NCBI GenBank assembly: GCA_020832455.1
Contig: JAFIEQ010000010.1
Span: forward strand, 1-51,718
Direction: 5' to 3'
DNA: 51,718 nt
From: Nitriliruptoraceae bacterium
GTDB lineage: Bacteria; Actinomycetota; Nitriliruptoria; Nitriliruptorales; Nitriliruptoraceae
Part shown: piece after piece, positions 16,786-25,321 of the stretch
Numbering within the stretch: position 1 is the stretch's first letter
Layout: each line of letters starts with the position of its first letter
Program-made: the position numbers and the translations under genes
The notes under the pieces: model-generated
The model's input: only the letters and a program-made list of their open reading frames with translations
What the model was told of the DNA's origin: nothing
The model's database searches: none

Positions 16786-17694
16786 ATGGACGTTCTCCTC
16801 GCACACGGCACGGGCAACGACTTCGTCGTGCTACCCGACCTCGCCGACACCGTGACGGTGTCGGCGGCGTTGGCGCGCGCCCTGTGCGACCGTTCGACGG
16901 GGCTCGGCGCGGACGGGGTCATCCGGATGGGCGCACCACCGGACACCCAGCGGGACGCCGAGGTGTTCATGGACCACCGCAACGCCGACGGCAGCCTGGC
17001 GGAGATGTGTGGCAACGGGGTGCGGGTCGTCGCCAAGCTCGCCGTCGACCTCGGCCTGGTCGCGCCGAGCGACGGCATCGTCCGGGTGGCTACCCGCGCC
17101 GGGACCAAGCCGGTGCGCATCGTGGCCCGCGACCGCGACCAGCGCGTCACCCAGGTCGCCGTGGACATGGGCATGCCCGTGTGGGCCCCGAGCGACATCC
17201 CGTTCGACACCGACACGCCGGACGCGACCGTCCACGAGATCGCGCCCGACAGCGGCGCGAGCGTGCAGCTGAGCGTCGTGTCCATGGGCAACCCGCACGG
17301 GGTCGTGCTCGTCGAGGACGTCCGCTCCGCCCCGGTGCGCACGCTCGGGCCGGCACTGGAGATGCACACCCGCTTCCCCAAGGGCGCCAACATCGGTTTC
17401 GCGACCGTGCGCGACCGGGGAACCATCGATCTGCGCGTGTGGGAGCGGGGCGTCGGGGAGACACAGGCCTGCGGGACCGGGGCCTGTGCCGCGGTGGTGA
17501 CGCTCCAACGGCGCGATCTGCTCGGCGACGACGTCACGGTCCACCTGCCGGGTGGCACGCTGCAGATCCACCACGAGCCGGGCGGCACCGTGACCATGAC
17601 CGGGCCCGCGACCCTCATCGCTCGGGCCTCGCTCGACGCGGCCTGGCTGGCCGCGGTCCGCGATCACGACGACCACGAGGTGGACGACCACTGA
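16786..17694 (+). CDS. dapF: Diaminopimelate epimerase DapF
   Basis: 302 aa. Interconverts LL- and meso-diaminopimelate for lysine and peptidoglycan synthesis. The two catalytic cysteines are C75 (MCGNGVR) and C229 (ACGTGACAA). The GxGNDF N-terminal motif appears as HGTGNDF, and the substrate-binding segments GADG and GNPHGV are present. The ATG at 16786 was chosen because the protein begins directly with the family start [12 protein letters not shown]; the frame upstream is open but overlaps miaA and is not coding. The short acidic tail ([10 protein letters not shown]) is unusual but harmless. Confidence 0.95.
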   Translation: MDVLLAHGTGNDFVVLPDLADTVTVSAALARALCDRSTGLGADGVIRMGAPPDTQRDAEVFMDHRNADGSLAEMCGNGVRVVAKLAVDLGLVAPSDGIVRVATRAGTKPVRIVARDRDQRVTQVAVDMGMPVWAPSDIPFDTDTPDATVHEIAPDSGASVQLSVVSMGNPHGVVLVEDVRSAPVRTLGPALEMHTRFPKGANIGFATVRDRGTIDLRVWERGVGETQACGTGACAAVVTLQRRDLLGDDVTVHLPGGTLQIHHEPGGTVTMTGPATLIARASLDAAWLAAVRDHDDHEVDDH

Positions 17695-17729
17695 GCACCC
17701 CACGTTCCCGCGACCACGAGACCGAGCAA

Positions 17730-19232
17730 GTGTCACCGACGTCCTCGGTCCAGACCGAGCGCTCCTCCCCGGATGGCGTACCGTTCGGTTCGGCCGACCA
17801 CGGGTCCGCGTCCGACGGCGACGTCAGCGACCGGCTGCGTCGCGCTGAGCGCCGGCGCCGCGACCGGGAGGTCATCGAGGACGGTGCACCTCGCGAGGGC
17901 GTCGACATCATCCGCCCGGTGGAGCGGGCGGTCATCGTCGGTGTCGAGCTGCCTGGCCGGACCGCGGCGGAGGTCCGTGCGTCGCTCGACGAGTTGGAGC
18001 GGCTGGTCGACACCGCCGGCGGCGAAGTGGTGGACCGGGTGGTCCAGCGTCGCGGTTCGCCCGACCCGGCGACCTACATCGGTGGGGGCAAGGTCGAGGA
18101 GCTACGCGAACTGGTCCGCGTCGTCGACGCCGACGCGGTCATCTTCGACGACGAACTGGCGCCGGCCCAGCAGCGCAACCTGGAGGAGGGCATCCGCCAG
18201 AAGGTGCTCGACCGCACCATCGTCATCCTCGACATCTTCGCCCAGCACGCCACCTCGCGGGAGGGCAAGGCACAGGTCGAGCTCGCCCAGCTCGGCTACC
18301 TGCTGCCTCGGCTCCGTGGGTGGGGTGAAGCGCTGTCCCGCCAGGCTGGTGGACGCACCGCCGGCGGTGCCGGGATCGGTGGCCGAGGCCCCGGTGAGAC
18401 GCAGCTCGAGGTCGACCGGCGACGCATCATGCGACGCATCTCGAAGCTGCGTCGCGACCTCGAGGACGATGCACGGATCCGGGAGACCAAGGCACGGGAA
18501 CGCGAACGCAACCGGGTCCAGGTCGTCGCGCTGGTGGGCTACACCAACGCCGGGAAGTCCTCGTTGCTGAACCGGATCACGGGATCCGGGGCGCTGGTCG
18601 AGGACCGGCTGTTCGCGACGCTGGACACGACCGTGCGGCGCCTGCCCATCGAGGACGGACGGGAGATCGTGCTCACCGACACGGTCGGGTTCGTCCGCAA
18701 GCTCCCCCACGGGCTCGTGGAGGCGTTCAAGTCGACCCTGGAGGAGTCCGCTCGAGCGGACCTGCTCCTGCACATCGTGGACGCCTCCCACCCGGAGGCC
18801 GAGGCGCACATCGTCGCGGTCCACGAGGTGCTCGAGGAGATCGGGGCGACCGAGGTCCCCGAGCAGATCGTGCTCAACAAGGCCGATGCCGTCGATGAGG
18901 AGACGTTGCAGGCACTGCTGCGCCGGATCCGCGTGGAGATCGGTGCCGAGGCCGTCGTGGTCTCCGCCCACTCGGGCGACGGGGTCGACGAGCTGATCGA
19001 TCGGATCGCGGTCCGGTTGCCCAGCCAGCGGGTCCGGGTCGAGGGGCACGTCCCCTACGCCCGGCAGGATCTGGTCGCCCGGGCGCATCAGCGTGGCAGC
19101 GTGCACACCGAGGAGCACACGGAGACCGGGACCCAGTTGGTCGCGGATGTGGATCTCGACACCGCCGTCGAGCTCCGGGAGTTCCTCGACACCGACCCGT
19201 TCGCGACGACTCCGGAGATCTGGGAACGCTGA
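17730..19232 (+). CDS. hflX: Ribosome-associated GTPase HflX
   Basis: About 500 aa from the GTG at 17730. HflX splits stalled or hibernating ribosomes. Visible parts are the N-terminal HflX domain ([46 protein letters not shown]), the Gly-rich linker ([15 protein letters not shown]), and the GTPase domain with G1 GYTNAGKSS (270-278), G3 DTVGF and G4 NKAD. The start is uncertain: the frame is open further upstream and a CTG overlaps the dapF stop, but the first convincing start is this GTG. Gene order miaA-dapF-hflX-lexA-nrdR is the usual actinobacterial one. Confidence 0.93.
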   Translation: MSPTSSVQTERSSPDGVPFGSADHGSASDGDVSDRLRRAERRRRDREVIEDGAPREGVDIIRPVERAVIVGVELPGRTAAEVRASLDELERLVDTAGGEVVDRVVQRRGSPDPATYIGGGKVEELRELVRVVDADAVIFDDELAPAQQRNLEEGIRQKVLDRTIVILDIFAQHATSREGKAQVELAQLGYLLPRLRGWGEALSRQAGGRTAGGAGIGGRGPGETQLEVDRRRIMRRISKLRRDLEDDARIRETKARERERNRVQVVALVGYTNAGKSSLLNRITGSGALVEDRLFATLDTTVRRLPIEDGREIVLTDTVGFVRKLPHGLVEAFKSTLEESARADLLLHIVDASHPEAEAHIVAVHEVLEEIGATEVPEQIVLNKADAVDEETLQALLRRIRVEIGAEAVVVSAHSGDGVDELIDRIAVRLPSQRVRVEGHVPYARQDLVARAHQRGSVHTEEHTETGTQLVADVDLDTAVELREFLDTDPFATTPEIWER

Positions 19233-19413
19233 GAGCGGTCGCGCATGGCCTGCGTGTCACCGGGGGCCGCTACGCTCCAGCGCAACGGACGGTGACGTCC
19301 GTCGGCCCGGGGGTCCCGGGGGAACGGTCGAACGTGACGTCCCCGGGGAGCGGTCCTCTCGCGGCCCGGGGACGATGCCGAACGACAGCTGGTTCGGTCC
19401 AGAAGGCGTGCAG

Positions 19414-21024
19414 ATGAGCGATGCGCGGCGCGATGAGCAGCTCTGGGCGCTCGCGGAGACGGGCCCACGCCTCGCCGCCTGTCGTTCCATCGACGAGCTG
19501 ACGGAGGTGGGTGTCGAGCTCGCCCGAAGCGTCGTCCAGGCCAGCGCCGCGTCCATCGCCCGCATCGAGCACGAGCGGGGCCTGCTGCGCGTGCTGCGCA
19601 ACACCGGGCAGCTCGCGGACTGGGAGGAGGAGGCGCCCGAGGACGAGACCTACGAGCTGGCCGACTTCCCCCTGCTCTCGGCCACCGCCGAGGGCGCCCG
19701 ACCCTGGTTCGGCCATCTCGGTGATCCGGCCTCGCCAGCGGGGGACGCCCACCAGGAACTGCTGGCTGCGATGGGGATGGCCACCTCGATCTCCATCCCG
19801 ATCGTCGTCGGTCAGAAGGTCTGGGGTGAGCTCGGTGCGTCCCGGGTCGCCGACTTGCCCCGGTACGACGCGATCGACGTGGCCGCGGGGCAGAGCTTCG
19901 CCGCGTTGTTCGCCGCATCCATCCAACGCATCCAGGAGGAGAGCGAGCTCCACGAGCTCGCGTTCCTCGACGCCCTCACCGGACTCGGCAACCGGCGGGC
20001 TCTCGATCTGCGACTCGAGCAGGAGTTCAGTCGTCGCCTGGACCCGGTCCGCTCGATCGCCATCGTGCTGTGCGACGTGGACGGCCTCAAGCGCATCAAC
20101 GACCTCAGCGGGCACGACGGTGGTGACCTCGTGCTGCGCGAGGTGGCGACCCGGATCAGCGCCGTCGCCGGCGCCTACCCGGACAGCCTCGGCGCGCGGC
20201 TCGGCGGCGACGAGTTCGCGCTGGTGCTCGTCGGGCTCGAGGACGCCGAGGTGGCGGAGATCGCCCAGTCGTTGAGCGACGGTGCGCACGATCTGCCGCT
20301 CGGCGCGGGGCTGTCCTGCGGCTGGGCGTCGAACCCCCGGACCAGCGTCGACCCGGACGACGCGATGCGTCAGGCCCGTGGTCTGCTCCGTCTGGCCGAT
20401 GCGGCCCAGTACCGGGCGAAGCGGTTGGGGCGGGGCACCGGGCGTCAGATGGGCGGGCAGCCGTCGCCCGAGATGGACGGCGCCCGACTCGCGGCCCGGG
20501 TCACCCGCGTCGCGACCACCAAGCTCAGCGGGGTCGTCGACGTGCTGGAGCGCCTCGAGACGTTGGTCACCGCGTGCTGTGACGTGTTCGATGCCTCCGC
20601 AGGATCGGTGTCGATCAGCGTCGACGGTGGCCCCCTCGTGGTCGTGTCCAACGTGGCCAACGATCGGCTCTCGGATCCGGGGCGCCAGTCGGTGGAACCG
20701 GGCGCGACCTACGGACTCGACGAGTTCCCGGCCTCCCGTGCAGCGCTCGGCGGTGGGGCGTTCCACGCCGACCTGGAGGCAGGGGACGGCGCGGAGCGCG
20801 GCTTCCTCGCCACCAACGGCCACGACGAGATGATCGCTGCCGGCTACCGCCAGGACGAGCGGGTGGCCTGGCTCGTCGAGGTGTTCGGCGACGCGATGAG
20901 CGTGCCGTTGGCCGCCTACACCTCGCTGCTGGAGGCGTTGGTCGCGCTCGCGGTGGAGGCGGGTGCGCCGGCGACACCGGAGGAGATCGCCGCGCGGTTG
21001 CCCGACGGGGTCGTCCTGGTCTGA
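19414..21024 (+). CDS. GAF-GGDEF-GAF signalling protein (putative diguanylate cyclase)
   Basis: 536 aa. AGAAGG (19401-19406) sets the ATG at 19414. Residues 1-170 look like a GAF sensor (LAACRSIDELTEVGVELARS, then ISIPIVVGQKVWGELG). Residues 180-340 are a GGDEF domain (FLDALTGLGNRRALDLRLE, CDVDGLKRINDLSGHDGGD) with an intact active-site motif GGDEF (264-268); no RxxD inhibitory site is seen upstream of it. Residues about 370-520 look like a second, weaker GAF domain. There is no membrane segment, so it is cytoplasmic. If active it makes cyclic di-GMP. The signal sensed is unknown. It sits between hflX and lexA, an atypical guest in that conserved order. Confidence 0.85.
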   Translation: MSDARRDEQLWALAETGPRLAACRSIDELTEVGVELARSVVQASAASIARIEHERGLLRVLRNTGQLADWEEEAPEDETYELADFPLLSATAEGARPWFGHLGDPASPAGDAHQELLAAMGMATSISIPIVVGQKVWGELGASRVADLPRYDAIDVAAGQSFAALFAASIQRIQEESELHELAFLDALTGLGNRRALDLRLEQEFSRRLDPVRSIAIVLCDVDGLKRINDLSGHDGGDLVLREVATRISAVAGAYPDSLGARLGGDEFALVLVGLEDAEVAEIAQSLSDGAHDLPLGAGLSCGWASNPRTSVDPDDAMRQARGLLRLADAAQYRAKRLGRGTGRQMGGQPSPEMDGARLAARVTRVATTKLSGVVDVLERLETLVTACCDVFDASAGSVSISVDGGPLVVVSNVANDRLSDPGRQSVEPGATYGLDEFPASRAALGGGAFHADLEAGDGAERGFLATNGHDEMIAAGYRQDERVAWLVEVFGDAMSVPLAAYTSLLEALVALAVEAGAPATPEEIAARLPDGVVLV

Positions 21025-21081
21025 ACCGGGCAGGTCTGGATCAGGCGGCGCCGGACCACTCGGGTCCGAAGCGCGCGGAGC

Positions 21082-21768
21082 TCAGCGCACGCTGCGCATC
21101 ACGCTGACGACCTTGCCCATGATCGTGGCGTCCTGCTCGCTGGTCACCGGGATCGGTTCGAACGAGGCGTTCGCCGGGTCGAGGAACACCTCGCCGGCAC
21201 GCGTGCGGCGGAAGAACTTCACCGTCGCCTCGCCCTCGATCAGCGCGGCGCACATCTCGCCCTGCTCGACCGAGGGCTGCTGGCGGACCACGACCAGGTC
21301 GCCGTCGAGGACCCCCGCCTCGATCATCGATTCCCCGCGGACGCGCAACATGAACAGCTGCCCGTCCCCGACGAGCTCCTTGGGCAGCGCCATCATCTCC
21401 TCGACGCGTTCCTCGGCGACGATCGGGCCACCGGCCGCGATCTCCCCGACGAGGGGGACGTTGCGAACGGGCCCGGGACGCTGGGTCAGGTCCGTGTCGG
21501 GGTCGCGCCCGAGCTCGAGTGCCCGGGGCTTGGTCGGGTCGCGTCGCAGGTAGCCCTTGTCCTCGAGCCGCTCGAGCTGGGTGTGCACCGAGGACGGGGA
21601 CCGCAGGCCGACGGCCTCGCCGATCTCCCGGACCGACGGCGGGTAGCCGTGCGCGGCGACGTGGGCGTGGATCATCTCCAGGATGGCCCGCTGCCGGTCG
21701 GTCAGCGGGACGCTGCCGGTGGTGTCGCGGGCGGCGGTGGTCAGCGCAGGGTCGGGGGTGACACCCAT
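21082..21768 (-). CDS. lexA: SOS repressor LexA
   Basis: 228 aa from the ATG at 21768, preceded by AGGAG. The N-terminal winged helix (LTDRQRAILEMIHAHVAAHG, then GLRSPSSVHTQLERLE) binds CGAAC-N4-GTTCG boxes. Autocleavage parts are intact: scissile A112-G113 in EIAAGGP, nucleophile S147 (RGESM) and general base K184 (ATVKFF). RecA filaments would trigger self-cleavage. Divergent to it is a LysM membrane protein, with five SOS-like boxes between the two starts, so lexA is probably autoregulated. It is convergent with the GGDEF gene. Confidence 0.96.
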   Translation of the reverse strand: MGVTPDPALTTAARDTTGSVPLTDRQRAILEMIHAHVAAHGYPPSVREIGEAVGLRSPSSVHTQLERLEDKGYLRRDPTKPRALELGRDPDTDLTQRPGPVRNVPLVGEIAAGGPIVAEERVEEMMALPKELVGDGQLFMLRVRGESMIEAGVLDGDLVVVRQQPSVEQGEMCAALIEGEATVKFFRRTRAGEVFLDPANASFEPIPVTSEQDATIMGKVVSVMRSVR

Positions 21769-21820
21769 GGCAGCTCCTGTCCTGTGGCCTGGTCCTGGAA
21801 ACGGATCGGGCGACGAGGTC

Positions 21821-21834
21821 CGAACGGGCGTTCG
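21821..21834 (-). promoter_or_regulatory. SOS box A, nearest lexA
   Basis: CGAACGGGCGTTCG is a perfect match to CGAAC-N4-GTTCG, 53 bp upstream of the lexA start. It is the likely autoregulatory operator. Confidence 0.88.
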
Positions 21835-21870
21835 CCGCGCGCCGACCGTAGCACGGTCATCCTGTGCGCG

Positions 21871-21884
21871 CGAACACCTGTTCG
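21871..21884. promoter_or_regulatory. SOS box B
   Basis: CGAACACCTGTTCG is a perfect consensus match, and the dyad extends to CGCGAAC...GTTCGCG (21869-21886). Its centre is 50 bp from that of box A. Confidence 0.88.
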
Positions 21885-21917
21885 CGTCCCCACCGGACCG
21901 GCGAGCCGCTTGACGGC

Positions 21918-21931
21918 GGAACACCTGTTCG
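21918..21931. promoter_or_regulatory. SOS box C
   Basis: GGAACACCTGTTCG has one mismatch to CGAAC-N4-GTTCG and shares the ACCT core with box B. Its centre is 47 bp from that of box B. Confidence 0.75.
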
Positions 21932-21940
21932 GTTCACTGC

Positions 21941-21954
21941 AGAACGGGTGTTCG
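21941..21954 (+). promoter_or_regulatory. SOS box D
   Basis: AGAACGGGTGTTCG has one mismatch. It lies one base before box E, on the side of the LysM gene. Confidence 0.72.
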
Positions 21955-21955
21955 G

Positions 21956-21969
21956 CGAACGTCTGTTCT
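21956..21969 (+). promoter_or_regulatory. SOS box E, nearest the LysM gene
   Basis: CGAACGTCTGTTCT has one mismatch, 43 bp before the LysM-protein start. Together with box D it gives two nearly abutting operators with centres 15 bp apart. Confidence 0.72.
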
Positions 21970-22012
21970 TCCCCGGTTCGCCAACGCCGCCCTCCGACCG
22001 ACCGGATCGCCG

Positions 22013-22546
22013 ATGTCCTCCGCCGCCGTGCCCCCCTCCGTCGATCCGACCGTCGACGGGACCGCCGACCTGCTCGTCGATCAGCGCACGCCTGCGGCGG
22101 AGGGCGCGTCGGTGCCGCAGGACACCGCGGTGCACGCGGGGGAGGGGCGCGTGCTGCTCCGTATCGCGACGTCCGTGCCGCCGACGTCGGGTCCGACGAC
22201 CCGCGCGGACGCGAGACGTGGGGGCGCGGGCCGGCGCCCGGCCTCGCTCGCGCCGGCGACACGCGCGTCGGTGATCCGTCGTCGGCTGGGAGCGCTGGCC
22301 GTGCTGTTGTTGGTCGCGTTCGTCCTCACGGCCGCGATCGGACGGATCGGGGCCGTAGCGGAACTCGAGGAGCGCGTCGCCGGGCACGTCGTGATCGAGC
22401 CGGGGGAGACCCTGTGGGACGTGGCCGAGGCGACCCGTCCGGACGGGGTGGACACCCGCGCACAGCTCACGGCGTTGCGGGAGCTGAACGGGCTGGAGGA
22501 CAGCCAGGTGGATGCGTGGCAGGTCGTCCTGGTCCCCGCTCGCTGA
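22013..22546 (+). CDS. LysM membrane protein, likely SOS cell-division inhibitor (YneA/DivS/ChiZ-like)
   Basis: 177 aa. The layout is a long Pro/Ala-rich cytoplasmic N-terminus, one membrane helix (93-114, ALAVLLLVAFVLTAAIG) and an extracytoplasmic LysM domain (124-176, HVVIEPGETLWDVAEA ... LNGLEDSQVDAWQVVLVP). In Bacillus (YneA), Corynebacterium (DivS) and Mycobacterium (ChiZ/Rv2719c), a protein of this kind is encoded divergently from lexA and delays division during DNA damage. Here the gene is divergent from lexA with five SOS-like boxes between, so function and control are inferred with fair confidence. The N-terminal extension is longer than in those examples. It is convergent with nrdR, with 19 bases between the stops. 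Confidence 0.82.
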   Translation: MSSAAVPPSVDPTVDGTADLLVDQRTPAAEGASVPQDTAVHAGEGRVLLRIATSVPPTSGPTTRADARRGGAGRRPASLAPATRASVIRRRLGALAVLLLVAFVLTAAIGRIGAVAELEERVAGHVVIEPGETLWDVAEATRPDGVDTRAQLTALRELNGLEDSQVDAWQVVLVPAR

Positions 22547-22565
22547 GCGTCGCACGCCGGGTGGA

Positions 22566-23075
22566 TCAGGCCGCATCGCCGGGGGGACGCTTCGGGGGTG
22601 CGTCCTTCGCCAGCCGTCGCGGGACCGGACTCTTCGCGAGCCGGGAGAGCTCCTGCTCGAAGTCCTCCGGCCCCTGGAAGTCCCGGTAGACGGACGCGAA
22701 CCGCACGTAGACGACCGGGTCGAGTTCCCGCAGCTGGGCGAGGACCTGCAGGCCGACCTGCTCGGAACTCACCTCGTGTTCGTGCTCGTCACGGATGAGG
22801 CGTTCGACGGCGGCCGCGGCCGCCTCCAGCGCCTCCATGGGGATGCGGCCCTTGGCGGCGCCGGCCATGCCGTCGAGCACCTTCTGCCGGCTGAACGCCC
22901 GGACGATGCCGGAGCGTTTCCTGACGAGCAGCTCCGGCAGCTCGATGCGTTCGAAGGTGGTGAACCGTAGGCCGCAGGCCCGGCACTCGCGGCGGCGGCG
23001 GATCGCGTCCCCCGCGGACGCGGGACGTGAATCGACCACCCGGTCGTCATCTGCCCCGCATCCCGGACATCGCAC
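22566..23075 (-). CDS. nrdR: Transcriptional repressor NrdR
   Basis: 169 aa from the GTG at 23075, which follows a GACAGGAGAGG Shine-Dalgarno stretch. The zinc ribbon uses C3, C6, C31 and C34 (RCPGCG, then CRACGLRFTTFERIELP). An ATP-cone follows (residues about 45-135, with VRKRSGIVRAFSRQKVLDGM). NrdR senses dATP/ATP and represses ribonucleotide reductase genes; the probable target nrdJ is at 30247 with a palindromic box upstream. The tail after residue 140 (RLAKDAPPKRPPGDAA) is slightly longer than usual. The gene next to lexA is conserved in actinobacteria. Confidence 0.94.
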   Translation of the reverse strand: MRCPGCGADDDRVVDSRPASAGDAIRRRRECRACGLRFTTFERIELPELLVRKRSGIVRAFSRQKVLDGMAGAAKGRIPMEALEAAAAAVERLIRDEHEHEVSSEQVGLQVLAQLRELDPVVYVRFASVYRDFQGPEDFEQELSRLAKSPVPRRLAKDAPPKRPPGDAA

Positions 23076-23230
23076 CCGCACCTCTCCTGTCGGCCGCTGG
23101 CGAGCAACGGTACGGCGGCCCCCCGACGGAGGCGAGCATCCTGGAGCGCTGCGCGACCGCCGACGGACCGGACACCGGGGGCCGCGGGCGCACCCCGGGC
23201 GCGGTGCGGCCCCGGGACGGCGAGTGGTGA

Positions 23231-24199
23231 TCAGTTCGGGAAGTGGACCCCGAGCTGCCCACGGATCTCGTCGAGGATGGCCATCACCTCGAGCGTCGCC
23301 GCATGCGGGATGGCCGGCGACGCGATCGCCTCCGCATCGAGGCAGCGCTGGACCTCGCGGACCTCGTGCCGGTAGCCGAGCTCGTGCCCGTCGACCGTGG
23401 CGTGCTCCAGCTGCTCGGCGCCGCGCCGCCGCGTGACGCCCGGGGAGTGGTGCAGCGGCCCGCGCAGCCGCAGGCTGCCACGGTCGCCGGCGACGGTGGC
23501 CTCGACGCCGGAGTCGGCCACGAACGAGCACGTCCAACTCGACACGCCGGTCTCGTGGCGCATCGCGACGGCCACCTGCTCGTCCACCCCGGTGCTGGCC
23601 AGTTCCCCGACGGCACGCACCTCCCTCGGCGCGCCCAGCACGCTCGTGATCAGCGTCAGCGGGTAGATCCCGACGTCGAGCAGCGCGCCGCCACCCTGGG
23701 CGAGGTCGTACCACCGTCGCGTGGTGTCGGTGTCGGCCGGGAACCCGAAGTCGGCCATGACCAGCCGCGGCCGGCCGATCTCGCCCTCGGCGATGCGGCG
23801 GTGCAGGTCGAGGAAGCCGGGCTGCACCCGCATCCACATCGCCTCCATGACGAAGACCCCGGCGTCACGTGCCGCCGCGAGCACGTCCTGGCTGCGCGGC
23901 AGGTCGAGGGCGAACGGCTTCTCGGCCAGGACCGGCAGCCCCGCATCGATGCAGGCGCGCACGTCGAGGTGGTGGGTCTCGTTCGTGGTCGCGACGTAGA
24001 CGACCTCGACCTGGGGGTCGGTGGTGAGCTCGTGGTGGGTGCCGTACGAGCGGGCGACCGCGTGCTGCATCGCGAACGCCGCGGCCCGCTCGGTCGATGC
24101 GGAGGAGACCGCGACCACCTCGTCGCCCTCGGCGCGGATCGCCTCGAGCAGCGCGACCGCGATGCCGCCCGTGCCCATGATCCCCCAGTGCCGTGCCAT
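23231..24199 (-). CDS. Gfo/Idh/MocA-family NAD(P)-dependent oxidoreductase
   Basis: 322 aa. ATG at 24199 with GAGGAG upstream. The N-terminal Rossmann fold (WGIMGTGGIAVALLEAI) and the family motif AEKPF (E93-K94-P95) are clear, as is the C-terminal GGGALLDVGIYPL segment. Members oxidise or reduce sugars, inositols or related polyols; the substrate cannot be told here because the neighbours (nrdR, hotdog-like protein) give no sugar context. It reads toward nrdR with 155 bases between, so a shared transcript is possible. Confidence 0.9.
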   Translation of the reverse strand: MARHWGIMGTGGIAVALLEAIRAEGDEVVAVSSASTERAAAFAMQHAVARSYGTHHELTTDPQVEVVYVATTNETHHLDVRACIDAGLPVLAEKPFALDLPRSQDVLAAARDAGVFVMEAMWMRVQPGFLDLHRRIAEGEIGRPRLVMADFGFPADTDTTRRWYDLAQGGGALLDVGIYPLTLITSVLGAPREVRAVGELASTGVDEQVAVAMRHETGVSSWTCSFVADSGVEATVAGDRGSLRLRGPLHHSPGVTRRRGAEQLEHATVDGHELGYRHEVREVQRCLDAEAIASPAIPHAATLEVMAILDEIRGQLGVHFPN

Positions 24200-24282
24200 G
24201 TCCGCTCCTCGTGATCGGTGGGGCGGGCCACGACCCGCGTGGCCGGCGCCCCGGGCGTCGACGGAACGTAGCGCTCGACCGT

Positions 24283-24428
24283 GGGGGCCCGGGGGGGCGG
24301 GGGCCCGCGGTTACCCGGGGCGGTGGGGCGGGGGCCCGGGCCGGGCCACCGACGCTCGGGGGGGCGGGGGCTCCGGGGGTGCCCCGGTTCCCGGCGGTTC
24401 CCGGGGACGGTCGGGCGGCGGCCGGGAC
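24283..24428. repeat. G-rich tract upstream of the hotdog-like gene
   Basis: This stretch of the 264-bp intergenic region is dominated by runs of four or more G, for example CCGGGGGGGCGGGGGCCCG and a second cluster near 24355-24378. Several four-run combinations could form a G-quadruplex on the plus strand, upstream of the gene that starts at 24464. No gene is seen in it. Confidence 0.6.
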
Positions 24429-24463
24429 GGGTCAGTGGGCGCGTGCGGACTATCGTGGGGGTC

Positions 24464-25312
24464 ATGACGACCATCGCGATCGGCCCACCGGCGCTGGGCC
24501 TCACCCTGACCGCGGACGCCACGGTCTCCGCCGACGGATGGCTGGTACGGGAACTCACCGCCGCGCCTGGTCTCGACGGTCCACCGGGGATCCTGCAAGG
24601 GGGGTTCTCGGCCGGCGTCGGTGCCGCGGTGGCCGCGGTGGCCGACCCGTTCGGTGCCCCGCTGACCTCGTTGGAGATGCGACTGCACGCCCCGACCCCG
24701 CTCGGCCGGACGCTGCAGGCACGGGTCCGGTCCTCGGAGGTCCCCGCCCGGTACGAGGTCGAGACCCGCGACGGGGACACGTTGCTGGTCAGCGGCGAGG
24801 TGGAGCTCGCGGGCCACGAACCCGCGGCCCGCGCCTACGACCTCGCGGAGCTGGCCCGCGTCGCCATCCCCGACGCCGAACCGCAGGATCGCTTCCCGAG
24901 CTGTTGGGTGTGTGGTCCCGAGCCGACGCACCCGCACGGCCAACGGTTGCACCCCCGGCACGTCGGCCCCGATGCCGTCAGCATCCCCTGGGTGGCGGAC
25001 GAGGAGCTCGGTGGCGAGCGCTCCGTGGTCGACCCGCTGGTGGTTGCCGCCGTCCTGGACTGTCCGGGGGTGTGGGCCTCGATCGCCCACGTCGAGGCCC
25101 AGGGCCACGTCGGTTGCCTGCTCGCCGGTTACCGCCTCACGATGTTCCGCGACGCGCCGGTGATGGAACCGCTGCGGACCGTGGCGCGGATGGACGAGGG
25201 GGACGGGCGCAAGATCCGGGCTCGCAGCGCGCTCGTCGACGAGGACGGGGTGACCTACGCGGTCGCGGCGGCGCTGCACATCAGCGTGCCGGAGATGCCA
25301 GCCGCCCCGTGA
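24464..25312 (+). CDS. Hotdog-fold thioesterase-like protein
   Basis: 282 aa from the ATG at 24464. The signature CWVCGPEPTHPHGQRLHP (about residues 147-164) resembles the CFVCGPxNPxGLRL motif of hotdog-fold hypothetical proteins, and the two halves (1-120, 165-280) could be a double hotdog; ILQGGFSAGVGAAVAAV in the first half fits the hotdog helix. No catalytic assignment is possible. The stop is 9 bases from the stop of the convergent acetyltransferase gene. The gene is preceded by an extremely G-rich leader. Confidence 0.65.
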   Translation: MTTIAIGPPALGLTLTADATVSADGWLVRELTAAPGLDGPPGILQGGFSAGVGAAVAAVADPFGAPLTSLEMRLHAPTPLGRTLQARVRSSEVPARYEVETRDGDTLLVSGEVELAGHEPAARAYDLAELARVAIPDAEPQDRFPSCWVCGPEPTHPHGQRLHPRHVGPDAVSIPWVADEELGGERSVVDPLVVAAVLDCPGVWASIAHVEAQGHVGCLLAGYRLTMFRDAPVMEPLRTVARMDEGDGRKIRARSALVDEDGVTYAVAAALHISVPEMPAAP

Positions 25313-25321
25313 CCGGGGTCG

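Noticed and set aside
16380..17729. Long upstream extension of HflX through dapF
   Set aside because: It lies wholly within miaA and dapF in another frame and has no HflX similarity.
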